64,000 nucleotides of DNA from Limanda limanda. Taxonomy: Eukaryota > Chordata > Actinopteri > Pleuronectiformes > Pleuronectidae. Where the stretch lies: positions 11,076,739 to 11,140,738 of the forward strand of contig NC_083648.1 in assembly GCF_963576545.1 (NCBI RefSeq). Direction: 5' to 3'. Below are positions 25,463-39,343 of this stretch, in pieces. The notes beneath the pieces are model-generated. The model did no database searches. It was not told the DNA's origin and was given only the letters and a program-made list of their open reading frames with translations. Position 1 is the first letter of the stretch. Each line of letters opens with the position of its first letter. Position numbers and translations under genes: made by a program.

Positions 25463-28400
25463 CTAAAATGTCATCAATCACACCTTATTTTCTTCTATTT
25501 TTTACTTAATGAAGTTGAACTAATTTTCATTTGCCTTTGTAATAAATGATATCTGCCTAAACAATCAGTTGTGGGTCAGTGTCTAATCACCACATTCTAT
25601 TAGTTTCTTTGCTTGAATCGCTCTGCCTAGACCACAGAAACTAAAATAATTACAATTAGAGGGAACTGTCTGAAAAATCTCGACAACATGTCAATCATAG
25701 CGCTGGGTATTGTTAATTATTTCATAGTGATGGCTACACAACAGCAGGTTGTTGGTACTAATACTGTATTTGGACACATAAAAATACTTTTTACAGCTGC
25801 ATAAATCAGCTTTTTAATATAACACTGTATATACCAGCATATCGGCAATCTCCCAGAGCTCTAAGAAAAACCCACTGCCAAACAGCAGACAGGCCCAGTT
25901 AGCAATTAACTGGTCAACACTGTGGAGCATTTAGCAAATGAAGAGCAAAGCGCATTATCAGATGTGAAGCTCTCAAATCTTTGTTGTCTTTCGACTTTTT
26001 CATCCTGAGATATTTGCATTCTTTTGGGGGGGGGGGGTTACCCCCAGCCCTCTGACTGACTCGGACATTTACTCCCTCACATACAGTCCTTTGGATAATT
26101 ACTGGAGAATATCCGGAGTTCAGTTCATGTCTGGAAGCGGCTCTAGACTTATCCCTCAGGAGAAGAAAGTGAAAAGTAATATATAAAACCACCAATGGAA
26201 ACTGCTTTAAATCACAAACTTTCCAATCCAATAACTTAGGATGAGTATGAATCTTTCAGTAATTGACAGCTGTTGACAGCTGTGTACTCTGCGCCACAGA
26301 CACATTTCGATTAGTTGGAAAAAAGTCTCAAAAGTTCCAAAAATAACAGCGGATGAGACTCAAAGCTCAGCGGTGCATATTCACACAAACCTGTGAGGAT
26401 GAGCGGGTAAACACAATGAAACGCTGACCTCCGAGTCGAGCCACATTTGAAGTAACACTGTAAAACCTCCTCGGCTTAATATATATTCCAATCACAAAGC
26501 AGGAATTGATAATGCAGGCACCCTGAGGAACACTTATATCCAGGGCCTAGTCACAAGCTGAAGTAGGTGACCCGATGTGAGAAGCAAGAGCCTGAGAAGT
26601 GGAAAATGAATAAAAAGCCGTTCTCACTCTCTCCTGGATCCTGATGGTTTTACCTGCCGAGAACACAGGAAGACGCCTGCTGCCGACTGTTAAACGTGGC
26701 GGTGGGTCCTTAATAGCACTGGCAGCCGCCTCGCGGGACTCATTAGGTTTGATGATTACTTCACACGATTGTGTAATGGCTGAGGTATATGTGAGGCAAT
26801 TTTTTTGAACGGGCCCACTACTCTGGTGTTGCTGCGGTTTCGCAAATTAAATCAGGTTCCTGGTGAGGTTTCCCCCCTTCGCCAGATTTGAACATCATTT
26901 AACATGGCTGGGAATCCTGCCGGGTGGAGTGTGGAGTCGATTTCCACCTCCTGAACCCCTCACACAAACAGAGACTTAAGACGTCAAGGAAGATCACACT
27001 CCTCAAGACTGACCCACTGCTTGTTAGTTTATTATTAATTATATTATACTCACTTTAGCCATTCAACATTCAATTTATCCCACTCCTCTAAGGGTGTTTG
27101 TCTTAATGAGTATTTTTTACAATTTTGGGTCGTGTTTGTCATGTATTCTGAGTGTGAAGTAGAAAGTAGTTACTGATAATAAGGAATTCATTCAGTTTTA
27201 TCATTTATCGATTCCAGTGAACAGATTTTATACATAGCACTAGAACACAATTAATTGACTTTTTTTCATTATTGATGTTTTTAGTTTTAGTATTTTTTTT
27301 TTGATTGGTAAATTATTTGCTCTAATAAAAGTTACAATATAGTGAAAAGGTCCAAATTCAAAGGTTTAGTCTTCAACTAGATTGCGTTGTCGTAAATTAT
27401 TAATTATCAATAGTTGACATGGATCTAAAAGAGAGAAAGTCAACAGATTAAATTATTAAACCAACACACTTACACGTATTCACACACGCTATATCATGAT
27501 ATATACTAAGACTGGGCGACAGCACTGTTAAAAGAACACTCAAGTTCAAAGTGTTGTCATATATATATAAGTATATCGATTATTATCATGATAAATGTCC
27601 CATTAATAATTATTTTTAGATATTATGTTTAGTTATTATTTTATGGATTCTGTAGTTCATCGTCCAGAGTTCAGTGTCAATGCACAGTGATGCGTGCCTC
27701 GGTGTCTGCGTGTTTGATGGCGTCACACACCAAACATGTGCTGATGTCATTTAACAAATCGTCCCCTGATGATCTGTGAAGAAAGGCGACACTCGATAGC
27801 CTCTGCCTCCGAGGACACGTTCCAGCCCAGAATCAAGGCGCCTTAATGCGTGTCCGTCACCTCGGACACCGAATGAATAGAGACCAAACAAACCCTCCAT
27901 AGTTGGAAAGCAGCCCATTTACTGATCATGCATCGGTAACGTGAAGTTAAATGAAGCCACTTTATGAAGGTGAAACCAGCAGGATGAATGTATCCGTGTA
28001 TGTGAAGGGAACCATGAAGTTGTGTCTTTGCTTAACAGTCACTGCATTCAAATGAAAGCAATAGGAAAATACGACGAGCAGTGAGAGTAAATCAGGACGT
28101 CAGGACGGACGCTGGATGATGTAAATTATCTGGTTAACAGCTCATGTTCCTCCAATAAAAATAATATCTCTCTACACGACACAAGACACATTGACTGGTA
28201 ACGTAACAGCTGTGTGGCTGAAATACAAGGAGGGAATGGAGATGCTTATATTACTGGCAGATGTGAATACACAAGAGTTAGTGTTACACGAGTTTGATCC
28301 GACGATAATTTGAGTGAACTTTAGGGACGGTCTAATTTATGTCTGTTGCGTAATCATTCTGCCAATAAAATGTCAGACACTTGATGAAAACTCACAATTT

Positions 28401-31400
28401 CCTTGAGCCCACGCTGACGTTCTCAGATGGCGTTTGTCCAACACACCAAAAAAATATTCACTTTAGATATTCATATGAGAAAAGGAGAAGCAGCCAGTCC
28501 TCACATTTTAAAAGCTCAATCAGAATCTATTTGGCATTTTTACAGTTTTTTACAATTTTGCAATTTTATGCGGTGTTATGTTTTACGCCGATATAAACAT
28601 ATAAAGAGAGGAAGCAGCACCTCTGACTTCATGTTCCTCCCCACTCCTAAAAACCAAATCTACACTGGGCTGCACATACAATTCAAATTTGTTTCTCGGT
28701 GCCGACTACTTACCGCTCACTCGGATTAATGGAGTTTGCTCAATTTGCATATATTTCTGAGGGAAAAGTCTTTGCTTTTGGCAAAAAAAGTGGCACTTTG
28801 CCTATTATGTCATGAGCCCTATTTGGATGGGATTAGTTTTTTACGAGGGGAGAGGGGGATGTGAACAGATGTAATTGAAAATTGGGGCCATGTAAATTTT
28901 AGCCCGGTAGGAATCTTGCCATGTGAGTTCCCAGGTCCAAATCTGAGACCTCCTGGTTCCGAACAGAAATGATAAAAACCCACAGCCAGTCCCAAACCAC
29001 AACCCTGAGATAGTTTACAAATAATGTGTCATTTCCCTAGGGGGCGGAAAAGGAAAAAGACTTTCTGGCTTTCAAACCCAACCTGAGAACACTGCGGTCC
29101 AGATGCAGCGTTTCATCTGCTGTTTTGTCTTTTGTTTTCACAAGTCGCTGTCAGTTGCGTAAATTATGTTTGATTATTACGATACATCTTTTTCTGTTGC
29201 GATGGCAGCACATGAATGGATTCCTGTAACGGGCGGAGATTTGATTGCACAGATTTCTCCTCGTGGGCATGTTGTTCATTAACGTCCCAGATGTTACGTA
29301 TTAGCAGTTACTTTATGTACATTTCGCCGGAAAAGCCTGTGCCCTGTGAAAGCGGCTATACAGTGAGTAAAAATGTTATATGGTGTCGATACAATTTCCG
29401 CCCAGAAGGTGTGAACATCAACACATTTGTTGTGTGCGCGTGTGTGTGTGTGAGTTAATGCGGGGTAAATGTTGCCTGGCCAATTGTGGGTTTTTTCCTT
29501 GTAAAAAAAAAGTGCCTTAACGACAGAGTGAGCTGGAGGTGAGCAGTGTGTGCGTGGGCGTGTTGGTGGATAAAGAGCGTGCAGCCGAGGCGAGAAGTGC
29601 GGCTTTCAGTCGATTTATGAAGAGACTGATTGAAAGGAGAAACCAACGCTTTTCCTGTGTCAGTGTCGAGCTGCTCTCTGCTCCTCTCCGGTGACCCCAC
29701 TGCTCAACCAACTGCTCTCAGGTCAGCCCATTCGTTTTCAATGCCAAGCACAAACGGCGACTGAAGCATGCAGCTTGAATATTACTGAGTGACATCTCAG
29801 CCGCTCGCCCCTTATTTCAGCAGATTCTGTGTAGGTGAATTTATTACCAGCTATTGTAGTTTACATAATTCATCTGAAATGATTAGTTGATTAGCCGGCG
29901 GAAAATTAATCTTCAACAACTTTAAACAGGTATTAGTCGCTCGAATCAAAATGCCAAACATTTTCCGCGTCTCTAGCTGTAATTATGATGAAATAAGCAG
30001 CGCACACTCGCTCATATGAAGCATTTTCCACTTAAATCACACACAAAAAACCCCACTAATCAGGAACATGTATACTGGGCCGCTCTGGATGTTGCTCTGC
30101 TCTTACGACTGCTTTTAACGCTGATTAGAAATGTAGAAATCTCTGTTTCATCATGTGCAGCTCCTAGCAAACCACACAACTGCCTGCTTTCTGTTTTATA
30201 GGAGTGGTATGTCAACGTTTTTGGGTTTTGGACTTTTGATCGGACAGAAACCGGCTATTTGAGGACATCAGTGTAAATTGAAACTCAAATTCAAAATTGA
30301 AAAACTCAATTAATCATCAGTTTTTGCTTTTGGCAGATGATACATGTCTTTTTAGGCAGATTTCATTAATGTGTTGACATTTTAACTACAACCATCTACT
30401 ACATAAACATCCGCTTCTACTCCTCTTTCCAACTCGTCTTCTTCTTGGCTGAGCTCCTTTTGAAGCCTCCACACCTCGGCCGCTTCATTTAGCTTGACAC
30501 TAACCTGGTTGTTCAGCAGGGTTCTTCTTTGTTCTTTGTTCCCTTCACTTAACTGAGCCTCTCTGCTCGTCCCTCTCTGTTTCTCTATGTCCATCTGCCC
30601 GCTGGCACTATCTTATCTCCAGCCTCAATCATTTGGCCGGGAGCCGCTGAACACACCAACTGTTGTGTGTACTCAACTAAATAGCCTCGCACCTTTTCAG
30701 GGCTTATTCTGTTGGGGCCTTTTGAGCTGCACTGAAGAGCATTTCAATTTAAAAGCATGTTTTTTTCCCAAGGTCTCCTTTTAAGTGGGTGCCATTAAAA
30801 AAAAAAAAAAAAAGACATAAAAGAGTCGATTGATGTGCCTTGAATTTACTTTTTCATATTAAAAAGTTACAAGAACTCATTTTGACCAAGGCCTAGACAG
30901 AAGATTTTATAAGAAGTTATATTAATCTATCAACCCTCTTTTTGGCATTTGGCACTTTCATTCACACGCTGCGACCCTGAACTCATCGTAACATCACTCG
31001 GAGGAACTGCACGTGTGAACGCAAATGTCTGACTCAGTTGGACGGGACATTAAACGGACATTACCGGTCTGTTGATTGTCTGGTGCAACTGGTCCAACTG
31101 TTGATGAGGCTGGTCATTGTCCAGAGAATTCAAAGAGAGAGAGTAGATGTGTTGATGATGTTTCCATCCTGCCTCCTGCTCGCTTTGCCCCTCAACATAA
31201 TGTAGTATTCCCAGTAGGTGAGAGCACGTCTGTTGTGAAAATGGCCTTATAAAATATTTTTAGGAAGTGAATCAAGCAGTAAGTGTGATATAGTAGCTCA
31301 CACTGGCTTATAGGAAGTAATCCAACGCTATATTTCCCTAAAAGTCTGCAGAAAATAACACAAACTTTTAGCAAACTGCAGCTGAACTCGATTAATTCAG

Positions 31401-34400
31401 CAACTATTCTATAATCAATTGTTCTTTTTGAAAGCGAGGAAGCAAAAAACCTTGTTCTGATTCCAAATGCGAAAATTAACATTTTTTCTTGGTCCACTGT
31501 GAGAAAAACAAATTAATTTCGGTGGTGCACATTAAAATTTTAAAGGTGTCTCTTTTTTTTTCTCTTTGCAGCAAATGTTTTTAATTTACTATCTAATGAC
31601 ATTTGACAAAACTTTTCTTTTAGAAATATATTAATCATGAATTCTAGTGTTGTAGGGCTGCAATTATGAAAAAAAAAACTGTTTTTGCTTCAGGTTACTG
31701 TTTTGTTCTTAAAAGTAAAAACTAATTTTACTTCTGGTCAACGCATAACTCAATAAAATGTCAAAAAATATTGTAAAATGATACATTTATGTAGTCAGTT
31801 GTCATTTATGCCCAACTAACAGTCCTAAACCCCAAATTATACATTTTACTATCACAGAAGAGCAATGAAACAAAGAAAAATTCACAATTGAACTCAGTGG
31901 ATTTTTTGCCTCAAAAGGAAATGACCATCTTTCGATCATCAGATCTTATTGATGAATAGTTTTAGCTGAAACACTTGTGTGTACAGTTCCAAAGCTCAGT
32001 TTACACCATCTTTAATCCTGATTGTCGTACATCCCATCAGTTGATGAAACGCTGTCTGTTTTGCTGCATGTGGTGTCGGCCCATCACCGTTTCTGGCAGT
32101 TGATGGCAACTCCTCTACATCACTGGTGGAGCCAAGGAAATGACATCATGCCCCTGTAAGGGGGGGGGGGGGACGCAGCCCTGACAGGCCTGTCATGACA
32201 AAAGACTTCCTTGGGAACATCAGGGTGCACCAAGGACAGAAGAAGAGTCTGGGGGCTGTGTTTTCTTAGTTCCTGTAGATCCCGTCTCCCCCTTCTTACC
32301 CATCAACCATTTTCTGATGGTTGAAACTCTCCCTCCAACGTGTTCGTCTTTTTTTTCGTGCCGAATGCAGGGCGTGGAGGCGGAGCAGAAAGTTCTCCAA
32401 ATTGGTGGTTATTCAAAGGCGAATCATTGTGCTGGCGAGATGCCGCTCAGCAGAGCCACATCTCTATTTCACTTGTGGGTTTTCAGCAAACACTTGGACT
32501 TGCGCATTAGTTTTGTTTCAGTCTTACTTGATATGTATGTATGCGCTCTTTATCTCTCGCCTCTCTCTGCGTTGACAATTGAAAATAAATTAACATTCCT
32601 GGGCTTTATTTTTGTCTCCTCTAAGCCTGTGGAGAAAACTTGGAGGCGAACCCAGGAGGTCAGGCCATACTCACAGGCTGTCAATCCTCTGCGGTGACCC
32701 TCCCGCCCCTTCCTTTCTCCCCCTCCCATTCTTCTCCTCCTCTTCTCTCCCTCTCCCTTCTATTTAGTCCCACTCGGCTTACAAACTCCCCAACTCCCCA
32801 GCTCCCCGACTCCCCCCCCCGTCTCCCACTCTCTCTTTCACCGGACTCCTCTCCAGCTTGAGTTGGGCAGACACAAGCTTTGTCAAAGGAGCCTCACATT
32901 CATTTTGCCGGCTGTTGCACTCAGCCTTGTATTTCATGTGAAGACATGTGGGCTGTCTCCTTCTATCCATTTATTTTAATTATGTTTTAATTGCTTGCCA
33001 TCCTCCTCTAAATGCTTGCTTATTATTTCTATCAAGCTGATGTGAAAAATTTGCTGTGGACTGTGATTTTCTCCATTATCTTAACTGATGATAGATTTCT
33101 CTCCTTGGGTTTCCACCATGTACGCGTTGGGAGACAAAAGAAAAACAGATGTCGTGAATGTTTGCGTATCATTTTTCATTTCATTGCAAAATGATTTTTT
33201 TTCTCGCCTTGTTTCCAGAAAGACGTACTGTTAATAGGGGGAGAGAAAAATGAGCGAATATATATGTACTTTGCATTTTTTTTAAGGGAGAGGAGCAGAT
33301 GGAAAGGGGGAAACTTTGGAAACGTCTGCGGTCTTCTCATGTATGTTACATGTTGCTGCACATTAGATTATGTGTAGGTGGTGACAGTCAGAACTGTGTA
33401 CCCTTTTTTAACACGTCTGCGTCAGTGGAACATGATGATCATTTTGTGAAAAATCGCTGGACGCGTTACAAGTAACCTCGATTCCCAGGCTTGAGGAGGG
33501 AGGAGGCTCGGTGTAGATATCTCTTCAGGGGCCTCACTTTCCTCTTTAAAATCATTTTCTGCTTGAGAACATCTTAGTTCCCCCCACAACAATCATCTCC
33601 CCCATTTGTCCCCTGATGGGAAATCAAGATTTATGTGATAGTTCTTGTGCAAAAGCATCTTCATCTTAATCACATAATCCCTTTATCTCAAGTCCTGACC
33701 GATTCAGTGCAGAACGTCCACCAAACAAAACAGTGTTTTTAGGAAGATGAGCACGGCTGTGTCCTCCACCGGCTTAGGAGAGAAAGGAGACGTGTTACTC
33801 AGCGGGACGACGGCCCATCAGGAGAAAGAACCCTGGGGGGGGGTGAGGGCAAGACTTCATCCGAGAGGCCTGGCAGGCTCTCGCCCCCTGGTGTCCGAGG
33901 GGGCTGAGTGGTTCAGAGGGCCCAGCAGGCCAGAGGGGCCAGGGGATGTGCCCCCCAACAGTTTCCAATCTCCTCCTGTCAACCACCATTATGGTTACCC
34001 CACGGCCCCGGGCCTCATATACGGGGGATGATAAATGGCTGAGGAAGAAGTCATATGTGTCTCTGGAGATTCGGTTCTCTGCCCAATATTGAACTGGTCA
34101 AAGTCTTGTTACGAGACTTAAGAGCATGTTCAGCCTCCGTGGATGTGGTGTGAGGCTTCCCATAGAGGAGAGTGTGAGAGCACCCCCCCCACCTCCAGTT
34201 CGCTCTTATCTGATCTGGTCAGGCGCCACTGGCAGATAAACAACTGGAAGACAAATAAAACCACAATTCCTGTAAAGCCACCCAAGTTTAAGTGATAAAT
34301 TATAAATAAGCCGTACGTGTGTTTCCTTGGCACAAACTGTGCTGCACGACTGCTCGACCAGAGTGACCTCAAATGAAAATAAATACTCCCGGGCTGCGTC

Positions 34401-35649
34401 AGACTAGGTGGAGATCCAGTGGGCTCTTATTCAAATGTTATGTCCCGGCCAGGGCGCTGGTTACGTATAGAATGAATTCCAATAGTGACTTAAATTATTA
34501 CTCGGCATGCTAATGTGGAGGCTTCCCATGTTTTGTGGGTTTTTCATGTTGCCAAAAATATCCGAGCACATTAGTGAGGCCCGGAGAGTGATCAGAGCTG
34601 ACTGCTCTGCTGCTCAAATTTAGGTTCATTATAAAATAATCAGGGTGGCTGACGAGAGCTGCATTCAGAAAGTGGAAACATTCACTCTCCTCTGCAAAGC
34701 GGTGGCTACCAAGTGACTGATCCTGTGTGCAGTGGGAATATGTGTGTGTGTGTGTGTTTATTTAGGAGATGCTGGATGGCAACCACAAGGGAATAAACAA
34801 ATTGCAATATATCTGTGTGTGTGTGCTTGTGCGTCTCCTTTCTCCGCACATGTGTGTCCATGCCGTCAAGAGTGTGCATGTCCCGGCTATATGTTTGTGC
34901 AGACATGCATATGAGAGTCTTATGTGTGTTTGTGTGTGTGTGTGTTTGTGTGTGGCATTTCACATATGACACAACACATCCCTCCTCGGTGTTTGACTTT
35001 GGTAAGCAGCTTATCTGTCTGCTGTGCTAGTCTGTCCCAGGCTCTAACCTTTTGCAGCTTTCCGCAGACAAAGGACTGTTTTGCCATTCCTTGATAAGGA
35101 AGGAGACAAAAGTAGCTCACAAAGCAGCCGTGTCTCTAATGGCGTCCTGTGTGAACGTGTTGCCGGAGCGACAAGCTTTCTCCCGCGGGGATCTGGGAGT
35201 AAATGGGGAAGGTGGAATAAGGAAGAGTGGAAGAATGAGGCAGTGTAAACACTCAGTTGTAGCACGCTGCAGAGTGCTGAATAAGTGCCGAGGAGCAGGC
35301 ACGCTATCTGCTTTGTTTTCGGTGCCCTCATAAACCTTTTGAGGGGAATTTTTTTGGGATATTTGGGTGAAAAATGCTTTTGTTTAGTCAATCAAACAGC
35401 AGCCAGGAGTTTCTGTTCTCATGGTGTTCAGATTTACACATGATTTGTTTTATTGCAGTGCACACAGCCAGAGGAGAAACTGAATCAGCAGCAGCAGGGG
35501 TCTAATGATTCTCCAAATCCAGGGTTTGGTTCAGATCTTGATTTTTGAGCCGGGGTTTGGTTTATACCTCGTTTTTTTTTTCTTTTCTTTTGTTTTTATT
35601 TGAAACTAAATGTTTCAACACCGCTCACTTGAATTTCAGGGTGATGATG

Positions 35650-35916
35650 GATTTGGATTAGTATTTATATAGCGCTTTACTAGTCTGATGATGACCACTC
35701 AAAGCGCTTTACAGTACAGTTTCACGTTCACCCATTCACACACACATTCATACAGTGCATCTACTTGCAGCACTTTGTTATTCTATGGGGGGCCATTCAG
35801 GGTTCAGCATCTTGCCTAAGGACACTTTGGCATGCAGATGGTTCAGACTGGGGACCGAACCGCCGACCTTTAGGTTGGAGGACGACCACTCTACCCCTCA
35901 GCCACAGCCGCCCTTA
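35650..35916 (+). mobile_element. Dispersed fish repeat, near-complete copy
   Basis: Begins TTGGATTAGTATTTATATAG and CGCTTTACTAGTC. It continues with CCACTCAAAGCGCTTTACAG, CACATTCATACAGTGCATCT, CAGCATCTTGCCTAAGGACA and CCGAACCGCCGACCTT, and ends ACTCTACCCCTCAGCCACAG and CCGCCC. This is an abundant percomorph repeat as I recall it. A second, shorter copy is at 4790-4935. No formal family name is assigned. Confidence 0.75.
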
Positions 35917-36453
35917 AATGATCCATCTGGAGCTCAGGAACCTGGTCAAATAAATGTTTCTACCTCAGTCATGATTTGACCAAAATAACAACAACAACGG
36001 CAACTGATTCTCCAGTTCAGGGTTTTGTGAACCGAGTCGAGCTTCACCGACCTTTGAATAAACAGGTGAACAGCTGCATGTGCAGCTTCATGGGTTCTGT
36101 GGACAGAGTCCTGCAGTTAGTCTTAAGTGGCACAGCTCAATAACTGCAGGTCACTTTTACAGTTTCAGAAAGAAAAGCTGCAACTGGCACAACCAATTTC
36201 AAACAGGCACATTTAGAAAGGGCACTGCAATAGTATTTACAAAATAATATAGAATCTGCTTATTATATCATATGTTCTAGTACAGACTGTGAAATGTATC
36301 TTATGAAATTGTGGAAGTTTTTGTTGACAGTTTTGATCTCAGCCTCAGAACTGTTAGACCTTCAAACAGCAGCAAAGCTTCAGCTACGATGATGCAAATG
36401 ATGGGCGTCCGTTTTCTAAATTTGTACACCCCTCTCCTCTCTCTTTCTTCCAG

Positions 36454-36590
36454 ATGAGAAGATGACTGGTGATGCTTCTCCAAGAACTACTGATCGTTGA
36501 CACCGCTCCAGCGTTCTGCTCGCCCTCCGAAACTCACTGAACGACTATTATTAGCCAACAGGCTCCAGGACTGTTTGCACGCAGCACACA
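36454..36590 (+). other. adgrl2: 5' untranslated part of the start-codon exon of adgrl2, with three uORFs
   Basis: A pyrimidine-rich tract (cctctcctctctctttcttc) and CAG at 36451-36453 form a strong 3' splice site, so the exon begins at 36454. The 137-nt leader before the main ATG holds three upstream ATGs, each closed by its own stop: 36454-36465 (3 codons plus stop), 36462-36500 (12 codons plus stop) and 36472-36540 (22 codons plus stop). None overlaps the main ATG. The arrangement suggests that translation of the receptor depends on leaky scanning or reinitiation. The exon continues into coding sequence at 36591. Confidence 0.75.
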
Positions 36591-36666
36591 ATGGCCTCCG
36601 CACTGTGGAGGTGTCCAGTGCTCCACTGCCTCCTGCTCCTTCTCGTTTGCTTTCACTGTTCACAAG
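36591..36666 (+). CDS. adgrl2: adgrl2 coding exon 1: signal peptide
   Basis: This exon encodes the N-terminal signal peptide of latrophilin-2 (residues 1-25 plus the first base of codon 26). The start ATG has A at -3 and G at +4. The translation begins MASALWRCPVLHC, followed by a hydrophobic run of leucines and valine and then CFHCSQ. That is a short basic/polar n-region, a hydrophobic core and a polar c-region, and it targets the receptor to the secretory pathway. The donor is G then GTGAGT, GT at 36667-36668, phase 1. The spliced codon 26 becomes Gly, giving GFSRAALPF, the exact motif after the signal peptide in ADGRL2. The signal sequence itself is not conserved with mammals, which is normal; identification depends on splice phase, hydrophobicity and position. 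Confidence 0.85.
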
Positions 36667-39312
36667 GTGAGTTACCATGGAGCTGCTTAGCAGAAGTAGT
36701 TTTCATGTAATTTTGGGTCAACCTTTCAAGAAGCCACTTATTCTTCAGCTTTATAAATGCTGTGAATTTATAAGCAAATATTGTGGCCGCCACAAAAGAA
36801 GTGAAGAGCTGTTATGCAGCAAGGCTGCCGAGTTCTTCATCTGTGGGTTTACCCTTGGAGTTTGAAAAAAGGTTTTTCCATCAGGAGACACTTCAGGGGA
36901 AACAAGTGCGAATCAGCGAATTAGAATAAAATTCAATTTATTATCAACAAGATAAATAGATTTCTGCACGTAGACCCTGGTGAGAAAGTAGAAAACAATG
37001 GAAGCAGCCCCATGAATTAAGTTCCTTGAAAATGAAGGAGACTTCCAGGACAAGCGCTGGTGGTGGTGATGAAGAATGCAGCAGTTAGTTAGAATATTTC
37101 ACCAAAAGCATCTGGTGGGCTGGTGTGATGGGAGATGCAGATGTTCTGGTCCGGTGGTGCAGGGGTGGAGGTGGCTCATGCAGCGATCACAGGGTTGAAC
37201 TGACAGCTGAATGACAGGGGAGAGAGGGCATTTTCAAAGTTTGACAGCTTACAGGTGATTGGCTCAAGGCGCGTGTGTCAGGTTGTGATTGGATGAAAAT
37301 GAGAATAAGCTGGGGAAGCCTAGAGACAGCAGGAGCCGTGCTTGGGATTGAGGAGGCAGGCGCAAGAATCCAAACTTTCGCCAAGCTTCATTTCAAATGA
37401 GATCATTGTTCTTGGCGATCCAATGAGAAAATGGCTTCAAATCTAGAGCAACACACATTGTTCCAGAATCCTTCCTCTGAAGCAGGAGCAGGGACCCTTT
37501 CACTATCTGCAGTTTTAAAGTGTACAGCATTTTTTTGAAGGCTATACTTACCTTTTGTGCACGAATATGACCTTAACCTCTCTTATGTGGTGGCTGTAAC
37601 TAGTAAATAACAAAAGGTGGTTTTCACAAAGTCATTCTTGTCCAGGACTGACGGCGGTATTGCCAGACATGGTTTGCAAAGATAGCAATTCCTCCCTTTC
37701 GTTAAATTAATTTGCAAAAAATGGCTGGTTGGTTGGTTTTTGTTTTTGTCGTTCTGTTCATCACAGGAAAGAGAGAAAAACTGACAGTTTCTTGTGGTGC
37801 TCTCCTGTCTTTTTTCAATATCTTGTGCCATTTCAATAATTCACTTTGAGATGGTTCTTCAAGACAAAGACTTTGAGACAATTTCACTTTGTCTCATGCA
37901 AGCAGCTCTGGAGTAACAACAAAGCACTCCTTCAAATTTCCCTGCTAAATTAGGCTTCAGCTTTTTATGTATTAGCTCTCTCAACACAAAACTTCCACTC
38001 CGACTTCGTCTCCTCCTCATTGTCAGAATTCCTTTGAAAGCTGTTTGTTTGGCCATCAAACTCTACAGAGGAGCCATACTTTCAACCAATCACATTCCTG
38101 CAACTCCTTCGAGGTCTAGCTGCATGTGGTCTCTGTCATTCCTGCAAGAGGATCCCTGCAGACTAGGAACATTGGTTTGTCGTCAACAAACAGTAATCAC
38201 CTTGACCGGCAGCTGGACAGGCCTGCAGCTGGAGGGCACATCCTTGAAGGACGTTAGTCTATTATTTTTGTTACTTTTTTTTATCACAGCAAAATATAAT
38301 TGCCCCCCACACAGTTTTTCTCTTTCTCGTATTTCTGTGCTGCTATTTTTGTATTTATGAATTACCTTGTGGGCAGGATCACCAGGCCAGGTGTTCTGTT
38401 CCCCATCCCCCCCACTCGAGAGGAACTTTGCTGCACCTTTTCTGCAAAGTGAGGTTTTCTAACAGATTTCCTCTGTGCACTTAGAAGCACCGGAGCCACA
38501 GAGAAGTGATGCATTTTTTATTTGCGCCTTAATCTGATCCTTCTGATCAGTCAGCACCTGAAACCATCAAAGCCAGGGCACTTGATTCAGTTCCAGACTG
38601 AGGCCCTGGGAAGGAACTTGGCGCCGCTTTTAATTGTCTGCAACGACATCCCAGAGCTCTTTTTTGTTTCCCTGCCTCTCTTTGGATTAGTACATTTGGC
38701 TATAATTACAAGTATTGTCACAAAACACTCCCGTCTGTTAAGGGCCCATCAAAACCACTGATGTTGGTATGTCTGCTTAACGATGATTATTACATTTTTC
38801 CCCTCTCAGTCCCATTGTACCAGAGAAACAAAGTAACCCCAAATCACATGCGAGTGTGCCAAGCATTGATTACAGATAGATGTTGAAGCACATCATTTTT
38901 GCGGCGGGTGGAGTGCGGCTTCTTTTCAGTTTGAGTTTTGTCTTTTTGCTCTCTCTTGCTGTTTTGTTCTGTGATAGATTTCTCCTCCAGTTTTATTTTA
39001 GGTCGGGATGCAGTGTACAATTTGTTAACAAAGACAGATTGCCATGGAACAGGCTATCGCAGCATTCTTTCAAGCTGAGATGCATTTTTTTTGTAGATTA
39101 GCAATTTTAGATAATATAGAAGAGTCCCAGCGAGGCATTTGAAGAATAGCCCTCTGATTTACTGTGGCTCAGAAACTCAGTTGAATAGTCTTGCTGGCTT
39201 TCTTTAAGATGAATACTGCTTTGGCATGCAGAAAGTCCAGGTTTTGGGTTTCAGTTGATGTGAGGGCTCTCAGGACTAAGAATGCATATTTGCACATCCA
39301 TCAATAAAGGAA

Positions 39313-39341
<29 letters not shown>
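39313..39341. repeat. (GT)n microsatellite, 29 bp
   Basis: Fourteen TG units, uninterrupted. Confidence 0.95.

Positions 39342-39343
<2 letters not shown>

Noticed and set aside
33747..34031. A 94-codon Gly/Pro-rich frame in the first intron
   Set aside because: It lies in a GC-rich patch with no recognisable domain, and no splice sites tie it to the gene.
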